A DNA stretch of 64,000 bases from Stigmatella aurantiaca (GTDB lineage: Bacteria; Myxococcota; Myxococcia; Myxococcales; Myxococcaceae), in NCBI RefSeq assembly GCF_900109545.1, contig NZ_FOAP01000015.1, forward strand, positions 1-64,000, read 5' to 3'. A model generated the notes under the pieces. That model was not told the DNA's origin, ran no database searches, and saw only the letters and a program-made list of their open reading frames with translations. The first letter of the stretch is position 1. Every line of letters starts with the position of its first letter. The translations under genes and the position numbers were made by a program. This document shows, in pieces, positions 1-7,959 of this stretch.

Positions 1-22
1 AGGGGCGGTAGACCTTGCTCAT

Positions 23-55
23 GGGTAGGCAACCCCATCACGTCCTCGCCTACCC
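23..55. repeat. Short inverted repeat (hairpin), unassigned
   Basis: GGGTAGGC (23-30) and GCCTACCC (48-55) are perfect 8-base inverted arms around a 17-base loop. No T-tract follows, so a standard intrinsic terminator is not clear. It may belong to a gene left of the window. The rest of 1-235 shows no supportable gene. Confidence 0.35.
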
Positions 56-235
56 GTCGAGTAGGTTCTCTCGGTTACCCCAACAGACTCCTAGCCCCGG
101 CGCGAGGGCCACATAAGGCCGCAGGGTGACAGAGGCATGAAGCACGTGGTGCTGCGCCTCCTGGAAAAAAAGAAGGGCCTTGCCCGCGCAAGGCCCCGAG
201 GACGCGCTGCAGGCGTCTACGGGGCGCATGCCGCA

Positions 236-316
236 CTGGCGCTGGAGCGTTTGTCACGAGCGGAGGACGGCCGCATCGCCTATCGCATGAAGCGCCCGCT
301 GCCGGACGGCACGACT
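236..316 (+). pseudogene. Internal fragment of an IS91-type transposase
   Basis: A short open stretch encodes about 27 residues that resemble the core of IS91-family transposases, including the run LERLSRAEDGRIAYRMKRP followed by LPDGTT. In intact members this segment lies just before the Tyr-containing catalytic C-terminus. Here it is cut on both sides: the flanking residues in the same frame do not look like the family, and the frame stops at 337. No ori-IS or ter-IS end can be recognised. The assignment rests on pattern memory of the family, so a protein search is needed to confirm it. It is a decayed mobile-element scrap, consistent with the IS4-family element nearby. Confidence 0.45.
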
Positions 317-437
317 TCAGGACCCAATACCCGGTAACTACTTCAGCTAATCAACTTAAGCCAGGATCTTGCAGTACGATGCCTACACTGGAAAGGTTGC
401 TCTACACGCTAGCCTTATTCCACTTCAAGTCCGCAAG

Positions 438-942
438 TCATAACCCCGCCGCACGAAACCACCCGCGCAGCATCTGCCCTATCCACGCACGCGTGGTGGC
501 CTTGAGACTGGCTGCGGGCGCAAAGTGCTTGATCAAATCTAACGCAGCGATTGTTCTGTCTGCATTAAATGCAACCATCGCAGGCCCCAACTCAGGCTTT
601 CCCTCAAGCAAATTGCGAATGAGTTCTTGACGCTGCGCTCTGCGGGCAGCCGCAATTGCCGCCCCCCGAACTGTGAGCGATATTGCTCCGTTCATCCCAG
701 AACTCAACAAGCTTAAGATGCAAAGCTTGGAGTTCCCTCTTACGCTCCTGCGAAGTTGTCGCCCTAGGAACGTTGACATTCTTAGCCAGAACTTCGAGCA
801 ACTCCAACACAGGCCCCGCATGGCAGGCGGGGAACCTGATACCACCTCGCTGGATACGTCGCTGGTGGGAAAACACGCTAATTTCAGCCGTGTTGGCTGA
901 ACCCAGCACGATTCGATCCTTATTGACCGTTACCTGAGCCAT
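438..942 (-). pseudogene. Unknown gene with a one-base frameshift
   Basis: Two overlapping minus-strand frames join into one plausible protein of about 168 residues. The first part starts with ATG at 942 (MAQVTVNKDRIVLG) and runs to about position 665. The second continues in the next frame from RGAAIAAARRAQRQELIRNL to a stop at 438. The switch falls at a run of six C (662-667), and the joined span is one base more than a multiple of three, as expected for a one-base insertion or a homopolymer sequencing error. The product was not recognised. The start codon and the GAGGGG before it lie inside the left terminal repeat of the neighbouring IS element, so the native 5' end may have been replaced. 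Confidence 0.5.
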
Positions 943-2191
943 CCCCTCATCTTGCGAGCAGGCAGGCAAGCGTTGAGTGGGCCGTCTGATGCAATAAGTG
1001 GGGTGCCTCGGGCACTACGTGGGCGGTGAGGTCATCGGCCATCAACGAGCAGCAGGTTCATACCTTCCTCCAGAGCTTGTTCGGGCAGGACATGCACGCC
1101 AAGCGAGTGCTGTCGCTGTCCTTGGCCACGTTGGGAGTCATCCACGCGGCCAGCCTCTCGGTGTACGCCATCGGCCAAGCCGTAGCGTTGGCGCGCGGCA
1201 CCCAAGGCAAGCACGGGGTGAAGCAGGTAGACCGGTTGCTGTCCAACGTGGGCATCCCCGTGTGGAAGCTGTTGGCGCTCTGGGTGCCGTACGTGCTGGG
1301 GCAACGCACCGAGGCGCTGGTGGCGCTGGACTGGACCGACTTCGAGCCCGACGACCAGACGACGCTGGTGGCCTCGCTGATAACAAAGCATGGAAGGCCT
1401 ACGCCCCTGGTGTGGATGACGGTGCAGAAGTCAGCCCTCAAAGGGCTGCGCAACGAAGTGGAGGATGCGGTGGTGCTCCGGTTGCGGGAACTCATCCCTG
1501 ACGAGGTGAAGGTGACGGTGCTGGCCGACCGTGGCTTCGCCGACCAGAAACTCTATGCGCTGCTGCAGCAGGTGGACTTTGAGTACGTCATTCGCTTCCG
1601 CCAGTGCATCACCGTCACGGATGCGCAGGGAGAGCGCCGCACGGCGGCAGACTGGGTGCCCAAGGCAGGCCGCCTGCGCAAACTGCCCAAGGCGCGGGTC
1701 ACCGCAGACCGGACGCAGGTAGGCCCGGTGGTGTGCGTGAAGAAGAAGGGCATGAAGGAGCCGTGGTGTCTGGCCACCAGCCTGGAGCAGGCCTCGGCCG
1801 CCGAAGTGGTGACACTCTACAGCCGCCGCTTCTCTATCGAAGAGGGGTTCCGAGACCTCAAGGACTTGAGGTTCGGCATGGGCTTGTCTTGGGTCCGTAT
1901 CGCCGAGCCGGAGCGCAGAGACAGACTGCTGCTGCTCAGTGCCTTGGCCTGTGCGCTGCTGACGCTGCTGGGCGCCGCAGGCGAAAGCCTGGGAATGGAG
2001 CGTTACCTCAAGGCCAACACCGTCAAGCGTCGCACCTATTCGCTCTTCCGCCAGGGCTGCATGTATTACCAGGCCATCCCCAACATGCCGGAGTACCGCC
2101 TGCGCCCTCTGGTAGAACGTTTCGCTCAGCTCGTCTGCGAGCAACCCGTCTTCCGCGAGTGCTTCGGACTTTTATGAGGGGATGCCTCAGG
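933..2191 (+). mobile_element. IS4-family insertion sequence
   Basis: The element is bounded by an 18-base inverted repeat with 17 matches: CCTGAGCCATCCCCTCAT at 933-950, and the complement of CCTGAGGCATCCCCTCAT at 2174-2191. It contains one transposase gene whose stop codon lies inside the right repeat. Total length, about 1.26 kb, fits the IS4 group. No matching target duplication is visible outside the repeats, so the insertion may be old or one flank rearranged. The left repeat also supplies the start region of the minus-strand gene at 438-942. Confidence 0.75.
1026..2177 (+). CDS. IS4-family DDE transposase
   Basis: This 383-residue protein is a DDE transposase with an RNase H-like fold. 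The first catalytic Asp is probably in LDWTDFEPDD and the second in VLADRGFAD. Near the C-terminus the run YSRRFSIEEGFRDLK matches the IS4 signature Y(2)R(3)E(6)K exactly and contains the catalytic Glu. The frame is intact, so the enzyme may still be active. The start is taken as GTG at 1026, because no upstream ATG is in frame. The TGA stop at 2175-2177 overlaps the right terminal repeat. It is the only gene carried by the element. Confidence 0.9.
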   Translation: MRSSAINEQQVHTFLQSLFGQDMHAKRVLSLSLATLGVIHAASLSVYAIGQAVALARGTQGKHGVKQVDRLLSNVGIPVWKLLALWVPYVLGQRTEALVALDWTDFEPDDQTTLVASLITKHGRPTPLVWMTVQKSALKGLRNEVEDAVVLRLRELIPDEVKVTVLADRGFADQKLYALLQQVDFEYVIRFRQCITVTDAQGERRTAADWVPKAGRLRKLPKARVTADRTQVGPVVCVKKKGMKEPWCLATSLEQASAAEVVTLYSRRFSIEEGFRDLKDLRFGMGLSWVRIAEPERRDRLLLLSALACALLTLLGAAGESLGMERYLKANTVKRRTYSLFRQGCMYYQAIPNMPEYRLRPLVERFAQLVCEQPVFRECFGLL

Positions 2192-2322
2192 CTCAAGCCA
2201 CCAGGGCCAAGAGTGCCAAGCCCCTGCCGCGCACCCCATGGGAGGGCCGCATGGGCCGGCGTGTACTCCAAGCGGCTGCGCGGCTTCTCCACCCGCTTGG
2301 CTCACGGCTCGGGCGGCCCCCA

Positions 2323-2886
2323 TTAGACTTCCTCGAACCTCGTGCCTGTGGCGCCCATGCGCTCCAAGGCGTCCTTGATCTCCCCGGAGACGAGCAGCGT
2401 GCCCGTCCACCCCTCGGGACGGAACACCTGGGCGCTTCCCACCTTCGCCTTGTCGATACGCAGTTCGTACATGATGGAATACCGCCGGATTCCGTGAAGC
2501 ACTCCCTCTTCGGGCGTCCAACGATCGAACCTGGAAGCCTTTTCGTCGATGCAGTCGATGACGCGCGTGGCAACGAGGATGAGGTACTGATCCGGTTGGC
2601 CCTCCACATCCACGGGGATCAGTTGCACATCATCCGGGGCCAGCTCTGCGAAGATGGACGCGACCCGGACATGGACCACCGGGAGGCCAACACCCGCTTC
2701 TGTGTAGTCCAGCGGCGTGCCCGCAGTCTCGATGGCGATTCTCAAGCGACCCTGGATGTGAACGGGTTCCCCGTACCTAAACTGCCGGTCGTCCACTTGC
2801 TGGCCGTGACTGTCCATCGGCGTGTCGAGGTGCCATCGGTGCGGGACGTACACATCATCGGCGAGCTTGAAAAAACGCTTGGGCAT
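2323..2886 (-). CDS. imm11-type immunity protein (DUF1629-like)
   Basis: This protein of 187 residues begins MPKRFFKLADDVYVPHRWHL and resembles the imm11 (DUF1629-like) immunity family that is abundant in myxobacteria. Such proteins sit beside polymorphic toxins and are thought to neutralise the matching C-terminal nuclease. Here the preceding gene, read in the same direction, is an AHH nuclease domain, exactly the expected pairing. ATG at 2886 is preferred over upstream starts because the family begins at MPKRFF and a GAGGGGG lies just before it. There is no signal peptide, so it should act in the cytoplasm. The gene is intact although its toxin is truncated. Confidence 0.75.
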   Translation of the reverse strand: MPKRFFKLADDVYVPHRWHLDTPMDSHGQQVDDRQFRYGEPVHIQGRLRIAIETAGTPLDYTEAGVGLPVVHVRVASIFAELAPDDVQLIPVDVEGQPDQYLILVATRVIDCIDEKASRFDRWTPEEGVLHGIRRYSIMYELRIDKAKVGSAQVFRPEGWTGTLLVSGEIKDALERMGATGTRFEEV

Positions 2887-2906
2887 GGGCACCCCCTCTA
2901 GCGCGG

Positions 2907-3371
2907 TTACTGCTGGGTGACGAGCCGGTTCAGTTCTGTTCCCGGGGTGGCGATTTGCTTGGCCAGTCTTCGGAGTTGGTCGGTCAGCGCCGCGCGGCAC
3001 TCCACGACGCTGCGACAGGTCGCCGTTGCATCGTCCAGCGCCTCATGGACGATCTCGTGATACCGCTTGGGGTGCGGCCCGTAGTGCCCCTGGAGAGGCA
3101 TCGTGTTCGCCGGGTCGTCCAGCGTCATCCCCGCTCTTGCGAAAATCTTCCGGAACCTGGGAGTCCACGGGCCGCCGCGCGTGGTGGACGTGTCGTTGCA
3201 GATGGTGGCGATGTGGTGCGTCTCGATGCAGGGGCTCGTGCCGCCACTGCCACTCGCCCCCATCGTCATCGCGGTGGCGGCCACCGTCACGGTCACCCCC
3301 TCCGCCGTCAGCGCGATCTCCTCCACCGCGCCCAACGCGGGCAGCGGGATTTTTGGCTGGCGGATGAAAGG
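2907..3371 (-). pseudogene. 5'-truncated AHH-domain nuclease toxin
   Basis: The C-terminal about 140 residues of an AHH-type (HNH-like) nuclease toxin are present. The hallmark THHIATICN is followed by PWTPRFRKIFARAGM and LQGHYGPHPKRYHEIVHEAL, which is typical of the family. Full-length myxobacterial homologues carry a long N-terminal part, often with a lipoprotein signal. Here the frame only reaches back to about 3404, with no good start codon (a TTG at 3335 is the best) and no signal peptide. The break falls near a hairpin at 3373-3408. The downstream imm11 gene starts about 20 bases after this stop, as in intact toxin-immunity pairs. The remaining domain would be active only if still expressed. 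Confidence 0.7.
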
Positions 3372-3372
3372 T

Positions 3373-3408
3373 GGTGACCCCTGCCATCAGGGGCAGACGC
3401 CTGTCACC
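3373..3408. repeat. Nested inverted repeat at the toxin truncation point
   Basis: Outer arms GGTGAC (3373-3378) and GTCACC (3403-3408) enclose inner arms CCCCTG (3378-3383) and CAGGGG (3388-3393). The toxin homology ends here. It could be a terminator, a REP-like repeat or a recombination scar; the sequence does not decide. Confidence 0.4.
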
Positions 3409-3592
3409 AGCCGCTCCCAGGGATGGCGTCCCTGCGTCGCCTCACCCGGGCAGCCTTGATTTCATAAAGCCTTGAAACCGGTGAGGATGGTCTGGGGCGC
3501 ACGGCACCGCGCCGTCCAGGCATGGAAGGTGCATCGGGGGTGAATGTCCTGACACACCGCCCTTCCACGCCGACTTTCCTCCGGAGTTTGCC

Positions 3593-4327
3593 ATGCGCGT
3601 CGCCCCCTCTCCTCAGCCCGTCGTGAACCGGTCCTCCGATACCCTTCCGATGACGAGGGAGGCCCTGCAGATCGAGCAGGTCAAGACCAAGACCCAGGAC
3701 CGGCTGAACAACCTCAGCCAGTCCCTGAAGAACGACGCTTGGGGCGGGCCCCCGTCGATGTTCCAGAACATGTCGGACAAGATCGTCAACGACGGTGCCC
3801 GCGAGATTCAGCAGATCCGCAATGGCGGCGGTGCCACCCTCGAAAACTTGAAGCCAACACGTTCCATGATTCCTCCGATGCCGACGGAGACCCTGCAGGT
3901 CGAGCAGGTCAAGACCAAGACCCAGGACCGGCTGAAGGACTTCGGTGAGTCCCTGAGGAACACCACCTGGGGCGGGCCCGCCTCGATGATTCAGAACATC
4001 GAGGACAAAATCATCAACGACGGTGCCCTCGAGATTCAGCAGCTCCGCGATGGCGGCCAGTCCTTCGAGAGTCTCCCGGAACTCCCGCAGGATCTCTCGC
4101 TGCCGGAAGCCACGCTTCCGATGACGCGGGAGGACCTGCAGGTCGAGCAGGTCAAGACCAAGACCCAGGACCGGCTGAAGGACTTCGGCGAGTCCCTGAG
4201 GAACAACGCCTGGGGCGGGCCCGTCTCGATGATCCAGAACATCGAGGACAAGATCATCAACGACGGTACCCGCGAGATTCAGCAGCTCCGCAACGGCGGC
4301 CCCAGCGGCCTCACGGGCCAGTTCTGA
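3593..4327 (+). CDS. Unknown protein of three 62-residue tandem repeats
   Basis: The 244-residue product is not recognised. It consists of three near-identical repeats at about residues 18-79, 94-155 and 175-236, joined by short Pro-rich linkers. Each repeat contains the same ordered blocks: LQVEQVKTKTQDRLKDFGES, then WGGP, SMIQNIEDKIINDG and EIQQLR-GG. Repeats 2 and 3 are the most alike and repeat 1 has diverged. The pattern predicts helices separated by a WGGP turn. No signal peptide, membrane segment or cysteine is seen, so it should be cytosolic. The ATG at 3593 follows a CGGAG. The 3' end overlaps the convergent response-regulator gene by 17 bases. Confidence 0.75.
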   Translation: MRVAPSPQPVVNRSSDTLPMTREALQIEQVKTKTQDRLNNLSQSLKNDAWGGPPSMFQNMSDKIVNDGAREIQQIRNGGGATLENLKPTRSMIPPMPTETLQVEQVKTKTQDRLKDFGESLRNTTWGGPASMIQNIEDKIINDGALEIQQLRDGGQSFESLPELPQDLSLPEATLPMTREDLQVEQVKTKTQDRLKDFGESLRNNAWGGPVSMIQNIEDKIINDGTREIQQLRNGGPSGLTGQF

Positions 4328-4820
4328 CAAGGCCCTCCCTCACGTCCCCGGGTTCGGTCAAGGAGCGTGCGATCTCCTGCAGCTCCTGGCTGTTGAAGGG
4401 CTTCCTCAACTCCACCAGGTGCTCCGTTCCGAACTCCCGGACGATGTCCTCCCAGGAGTAATCGGAGTACGCCGAGCAGAGCACCACCGGCTGCGAGGGC
4501 GCCACCTTGCGCAGGTGCCGCAACGTCTCCAGCCCATTCCAGCCAGGCGGCATGCGGTAGTCCAGGAAGACCATGGCATACGGCCGGCCGGTGGACACGG
4601 CCTCCTGGACCTTGGCGAACCCCTCCTGCCCCTGGAAGGCCGAGTCCAATTCGAACGTGGGCATGACCACTTTCTCCTCGGAGGCCTCCGGACCAAAGAG
4701 CGCCTCCTCCAGCAAGTCCAGCTCCTGTTTGCCCTCACTCGGCTCCGGACAGAGGATCCGGTAGAAATCCGTGTGGATGGCCTCGGAGTCGTCGATGACC
4801 AGAATCCGTTTCTTATCCAT
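4311..4820 (-). CDS. Response regulator (stand-alone receiver)
   Basis: This 169-residue receiver begins MDKKRILVIDDSEAIHTDFY, with the acidic pair of the phosphorylation site early on. The acceptor Asp is in VFLDYRMPPGWNG and the conserved Lys in ELRKPFNSQEL. It has no output domain, so it probably passes phosphate on or binds a partner. A loop of about 40 residues between the acidic pair and the acceptor strand is longer than usual, which is seen in some myxobacterial CheY-like proteins. The start at 4820 overlaps the end of the upstream kinase gene by 8 bases, indicating translational coupling and partnership with that kinase. Confidence 0.85.
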   Translation of the reverse strand: MDKKRILVIDDSEAIHTDFYRILCPEPSEGKQELDLLEEALFGPEASEEKVVMPTFELDSAFQGQEGFAKVQEAVSTGRPYAMVFLDYRMPPGWNGLETLRHLRKVAPSQPVVLCSAYSDYSWEDIVREFGTEHLVELRKPFNSQELQEIARSLTEPGDVREGLVRTGP

Positions 4821-7059
4821 GGGTGGGCTCGCTCTCGCGCTGGGGCGCTGCGGGGAGATCCAGGATGAACGCAGCCCCCTGCCCCACCCCCTCACTCTGA
4901 ACGGACAAGGAGCCCCCGAGCTCCTGGGCGGCCAGCGCGCTGGAGTGTAGACCAAAGCCGTGCCCCTCCTCGCGGGTGGTAAAGCCATACTGGAAGATGC
5001 GCGTCTGCATGTCTGGGGCAATGCCAATACCGTTGTCCTGGACCTCGATGCGAATGTGCCCGGCGGAGGAGCGTGCCAGCTTCAGCGTCATCCGGCGCTC
5101 GTCTTGAGGCACCGCTTCCAAGGCGTACTTGGCATTGCTGATCAGGTTGACCAGGATCATCAGCACCTTGTGCTTCTCGGTCAAGACGGGCGGCAACGGC
5201 TCGAGGCTCCGCTCCACCTTCACCGCGTGGCGGCCGAGCGCGGCCAGGTTGATGCGCAGGGCGTCCTCCACCAGCTCCTGGAGATTGACGGGCTCCAAGA
5301 GCTGGGGCGTCCGCGCGTAGCGCTGCTGCAGCTTGACGATGGCGCCGATGTGCTCGGTGTGCCGGCTGACATCCCCCATCAGGACTTGAAGCGCCTGCCC
5401 CTCGTCCTGCATGTGCTTTCCCAACCGGCTCAGGAAGGGAAGCACATTCTGCCCGCGCTTATCCTGCGTGAGGAAGGTGGCAAGGTCCGCCTGGTGCTGC
5501 TCACACAGGGACACCACCCGGCTCAGGCGGTCGAACTTCAGCCCGGTCAGCCGTTGCCTGGCCAGCATGGCCGCGGTGGTGACGCTGTTGAGCACGTTGC
5601 CGACATTGTGAAGGACGTTGGTGGCGACCTCCGCCCTGCCCACTTGGCGCGCGGTGTCCAGGAGCTTGCGGTGGAGTTGCTTGAGCTCCAGGGTGCGCTC
5701 CTCGACGCGCAGCTCCAGCCCCTCGTTGGCCTGCTTCAGGGCCTCCTCGCGCCGCTGCACCTCGGCGGCCATGAGCTGGAAGCCTTGGGCCAGCTGCCCC
5801 AGCTCGTCCTCGCGCGAGGTGTCCATCTGGAGCTTGAAGTCGCCGGACGCCACCGTGGTGGTGGCTTGCGTGAGGCTCAGCAGCGGACGGGTGATCTGCG
5901 CCCGCAGCACCCAGTACATGATGGCCAGCTCCAGGAGCAGGGACAGCACGCCGAACAGCAGGACATAGCGCGCCGCCTGGAATGCCGCCGAGGTCACCTG
6001 GTGCTCCGGCAGCACCGTGACGAAATTCCACCCGGGGCCCCGTATCACGGAAATGGCCGCGTACTCCCCCTGCTCGGGGATTTCCTGCACGTTTTCGCGC
6101 GGCGCGCGGTTCTTCACCCGGTCGAAGATGTTCTTCAGGTGGACTTGCTCCTCCTCGGAGCTGAACTTCGGGGTGGCGTCCCCGCGTGGTCCGGGCGGAC
6201 GCAGGATGTTGTAACCCTCCGTGGCACCCTCCATGTTCAGCGCGGGGTGGGCGATGACCTGGCCATCATCACGGAAGAGGATGTTGTACGCGCCTGGCAA
6301 CTGATTGTGGAGGGTGCGGTCCATCAGCTCCTCAAGCAGGATGTCGTGGCTGATCGTCGCGACGTGGCGCCCGTCCACGTCCACAGGCGTGGACGCCGAC
6401 ACCATCCAGAGCTTGGCGGTCGGCTCCACGAAGATGCCAGTCCACACCGGCTGCCTCCGCGCGTTGTGCTCGGGCGTGCTGAGGCTGAAGAGCTCGAAGG
6501 GGAGCACCGAGAAAGTGGCCTCGACCTCATGGCAAAAGGCCGGCTTCTCCGGCCAGAAGCTCACGAACGCTCCGCTCGGAAACGTGATGTAGGTATTCTT
6601 GAAACGAACGAGGAACGCAGGCCCATACTGGGAGAGCACGTCATACGAAGCCAGGATCGTCCTGCGGAGCGCTGCGTCGGGCTGTACCCCCTTGGGGATG
6701 AAGACACAGGGCATCTTCGTGCCATCGAACCGTTCGGGCCGGTCACGGATGGAGCCGTCTGGCAGTGGCTGGAACAGACTGTCGAAACGCGCGCCCGGAT
6801 CCTCCTGGCCCAGGCCCTGGAGCCGCTCCGTCAGCACCTGCCGGAGGAGGCGCTGGTTGTCCTCCGCGAGCACGAAGATGGCCTGCTCCCGCTGGCTGCG
6901 CTCCGAAACGTGCCCCTCCAGCCGGACCAAGGCCTCGGCGCGCAAGGAGTTGAACATGTGGAGGTAGCTGAAGAGGGTGCTCAGGGCGATGATGACCGCG
7001 ATGCGCACCCCCATCTTGATGAGCGTCGAGCGGGCCAGGGAGGAGTGAATTCTGGACAT
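4813..7059 (-). CDS. Membrane sensor histidine kinase (Cache-like, HAMP, HATPase)
   Basis: The 748-residue kinase has an N-terminal membrane helix (about 16-36), a large Cache-like extracytoplasmic domain, a second helix (about 363-384), HAMP, coiled coil and a kinase core. The phospho-acceptor is probably H484 in NVLHNVGNVLNSV. ATP-binding motifs are NLISNAKYAL, DNGIGI and GHGFGLHSS. The H-box LHNVGNVL is the same unusual type found in the two giant kinases at 9840 and 19253, so the three belong to one kinase subfamily. It is followed by an overlapping receiver gene, its likely partner. The start is an ATG at 7059. The ligand of the sensor domain cannot be predicted. Confidence 0.9.
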   Translation of the reverse strand: MSRIHSSLARSTLIKMGVRIAVIIALSTLFSYLHMFNSLRAEALVRLEGHVSERSQREQAIFVLAEDNQRLLRQVLTERLQGLGQEDPGARFDSLFQPLPDGSIRDRPERFDGTKMPCVFIPKGVQPDAALRRTILASYDVLSQYGPAFLVRFKNTYITFPSGAFVSFWPEKPAFCHEVEATFSVLPFELFSLSTPEHNARRQPVWTGIFVEPTAKLWMVSASTPVDVDGRHVATISHDILLEELMDRTLHNQLPGAYNILFRDDGQVIAHPALNMEGATEGYNILRPPGPRGDATPKFSSEEEQVHLKNIFDRVKNRAPRENVQEIPEQGEYAAISVIRGPGWNFVTVLPEHQVTSAAFQAARYVLLFGVLSLLLELAIMYWVLRAQITRPLLSLTQATTTVASGDFKLQMDTSREDELGQLAQGFQLMAAEVQRREEALKQANEGLELRVEERTLELKQLHRKLLDTARQVGRAEVATNVLHNVGNVLNSVTTAAMLARQRLTGLKFDRLSRVVSLCEQHQADLATFLTQDKRGQNVLPFLSRLGKHMQDEGQALQVLMGDVSRHTEHIGAIVKLQQRYARTPQLLEPVNLQELVEDALRINLAALGRHAVKVERSLEPLPPVLTEKHKVLMILVNLISNAKYALEAVPQDERRMTLKLARSSAGHIRIEVQDNGIGIAPDMQTRIFQYGFTTREEGHGFGLHSSALAAQELGGSLSVQSEGVGQGAAFILDLPAAPQRESEPTHG

Positions 7060-7170
7060 GGGAGCCTGCTATCTCCGGGAAAACACTCAGCTTTCCGGGA
7101 TTGTAGCATGTATTCTAGCCCCCGCCGCTGCCTCCCCACCGTTCCCCTTCAATCGATAGACGCGCTGGTA

Positions 7171-7722
7171 CTACTCCAAGAGGCCGGTGGGGAGGCCATC
7201 CAGACTGACTTGGTTCTTTTCCCGCCAATAGTCTTCAATGCCTTCCACACCCTTGGCTCTGGCCCAAGCGTCCATCTGGGGGCGTTCTTCCTGATACTCA
7301 AAGAGCGGCACCCCGTAGCCGCATGAGGTTTGAACCAGGTCGAAGTCCAAGTGAACCATCTGCCGTGCCCCGAGCGGAGCAATCCCTTCGAAGTGCTCTC
7401 TCAGCCGGTGGGCGAATTCGGAACTGTCACGGTGGATCACGCGTCCCCTGCCATAGAGGCGCATGATCAGGGGGGGCCCGGCCATGGCGCAGAACATGAT
7501 TGTCAAACGGCCATCCGCTTTGAGGTGCGCAGCGGTCTCGTTGCCGCTTCCGGTCCGGTCCAGATACATCACCGCGTTGTCACCCAGAACGCGGAACATG
7601 TCGGTGCTGCGCGGCGAGACGTTCACGTGCCCCGTTGGGGCTGCCGACGCAGTGAAGAACAGGTGCTGCTCCGCGATGAAACGATGGTGATGCGCTTCGA
7701 GCCGCGGGAACTGCTTTGCCAT
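7171..7722 (-). CDS. Pyridoxamine 5'-phosphate oxidase-like protein
   Basis: This 183-residue protein has the split-barrel PNPOx-like fold. It opens with an HHHRFIAEQHLFFTASA segment followed by GHVNVSPRS and VMYLDRTGSGNETAAHL, as in the uncharacterised flavin-binding group often annotated as pyridoxamine 5'-phosphate oxidase family. The C-terminal half has DFDLVQTSCGYGVPLFEY, also characteristic of that group. It probably binds FMN or F420-like cofactors and reduces a small substrate; a true role in vitamin B6 synthesis is unlikely because the C-terminal PNPOx domain is missing. It stands alone between the kinase operon and the PEGA kinase gene, with 237 bases upstream shared with the divergent gene at 7960. 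Confidence 0.8.
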   Translation of the reverse strand: MAKQFPRLEAHHHRFIAEQHLFFTASAAPTGHVNVSPRSTDMFRVLGDNAVMYLDRTGSGNETAAHLKADGRLTIMFCAMAGPPLIMRLYGRGRVIHRDSSEFAHRLREHFEGIAPLGARQMVHLDFDLVQTSCGYGVPLFEYQEERPQMDAWARAKGVEGIEDYWREKNQVSLDGLPTGLLE

Positions 7723-7959
7723 TCATACACCATGCCATTCTTGAACAAGGCGGAGCCAGCGTGTTCCAGCCGCACAGAAAACGCGTTTAAAGGAGGCCCA
7801 GATCATTGCAGCCTGTGTGGAATGAAGGAAGGCCCGCGGCCTCAATCCGTAAAGACAGTAGAGAAAGGAATACCGAGTCTATTGGGGAAGCAGGCGCCTG
7901 AAGCGGCGTACTTTTCTGCATAATTCGCTTGGCTCGGGCCTCCTTCATATTGTGAAAAG

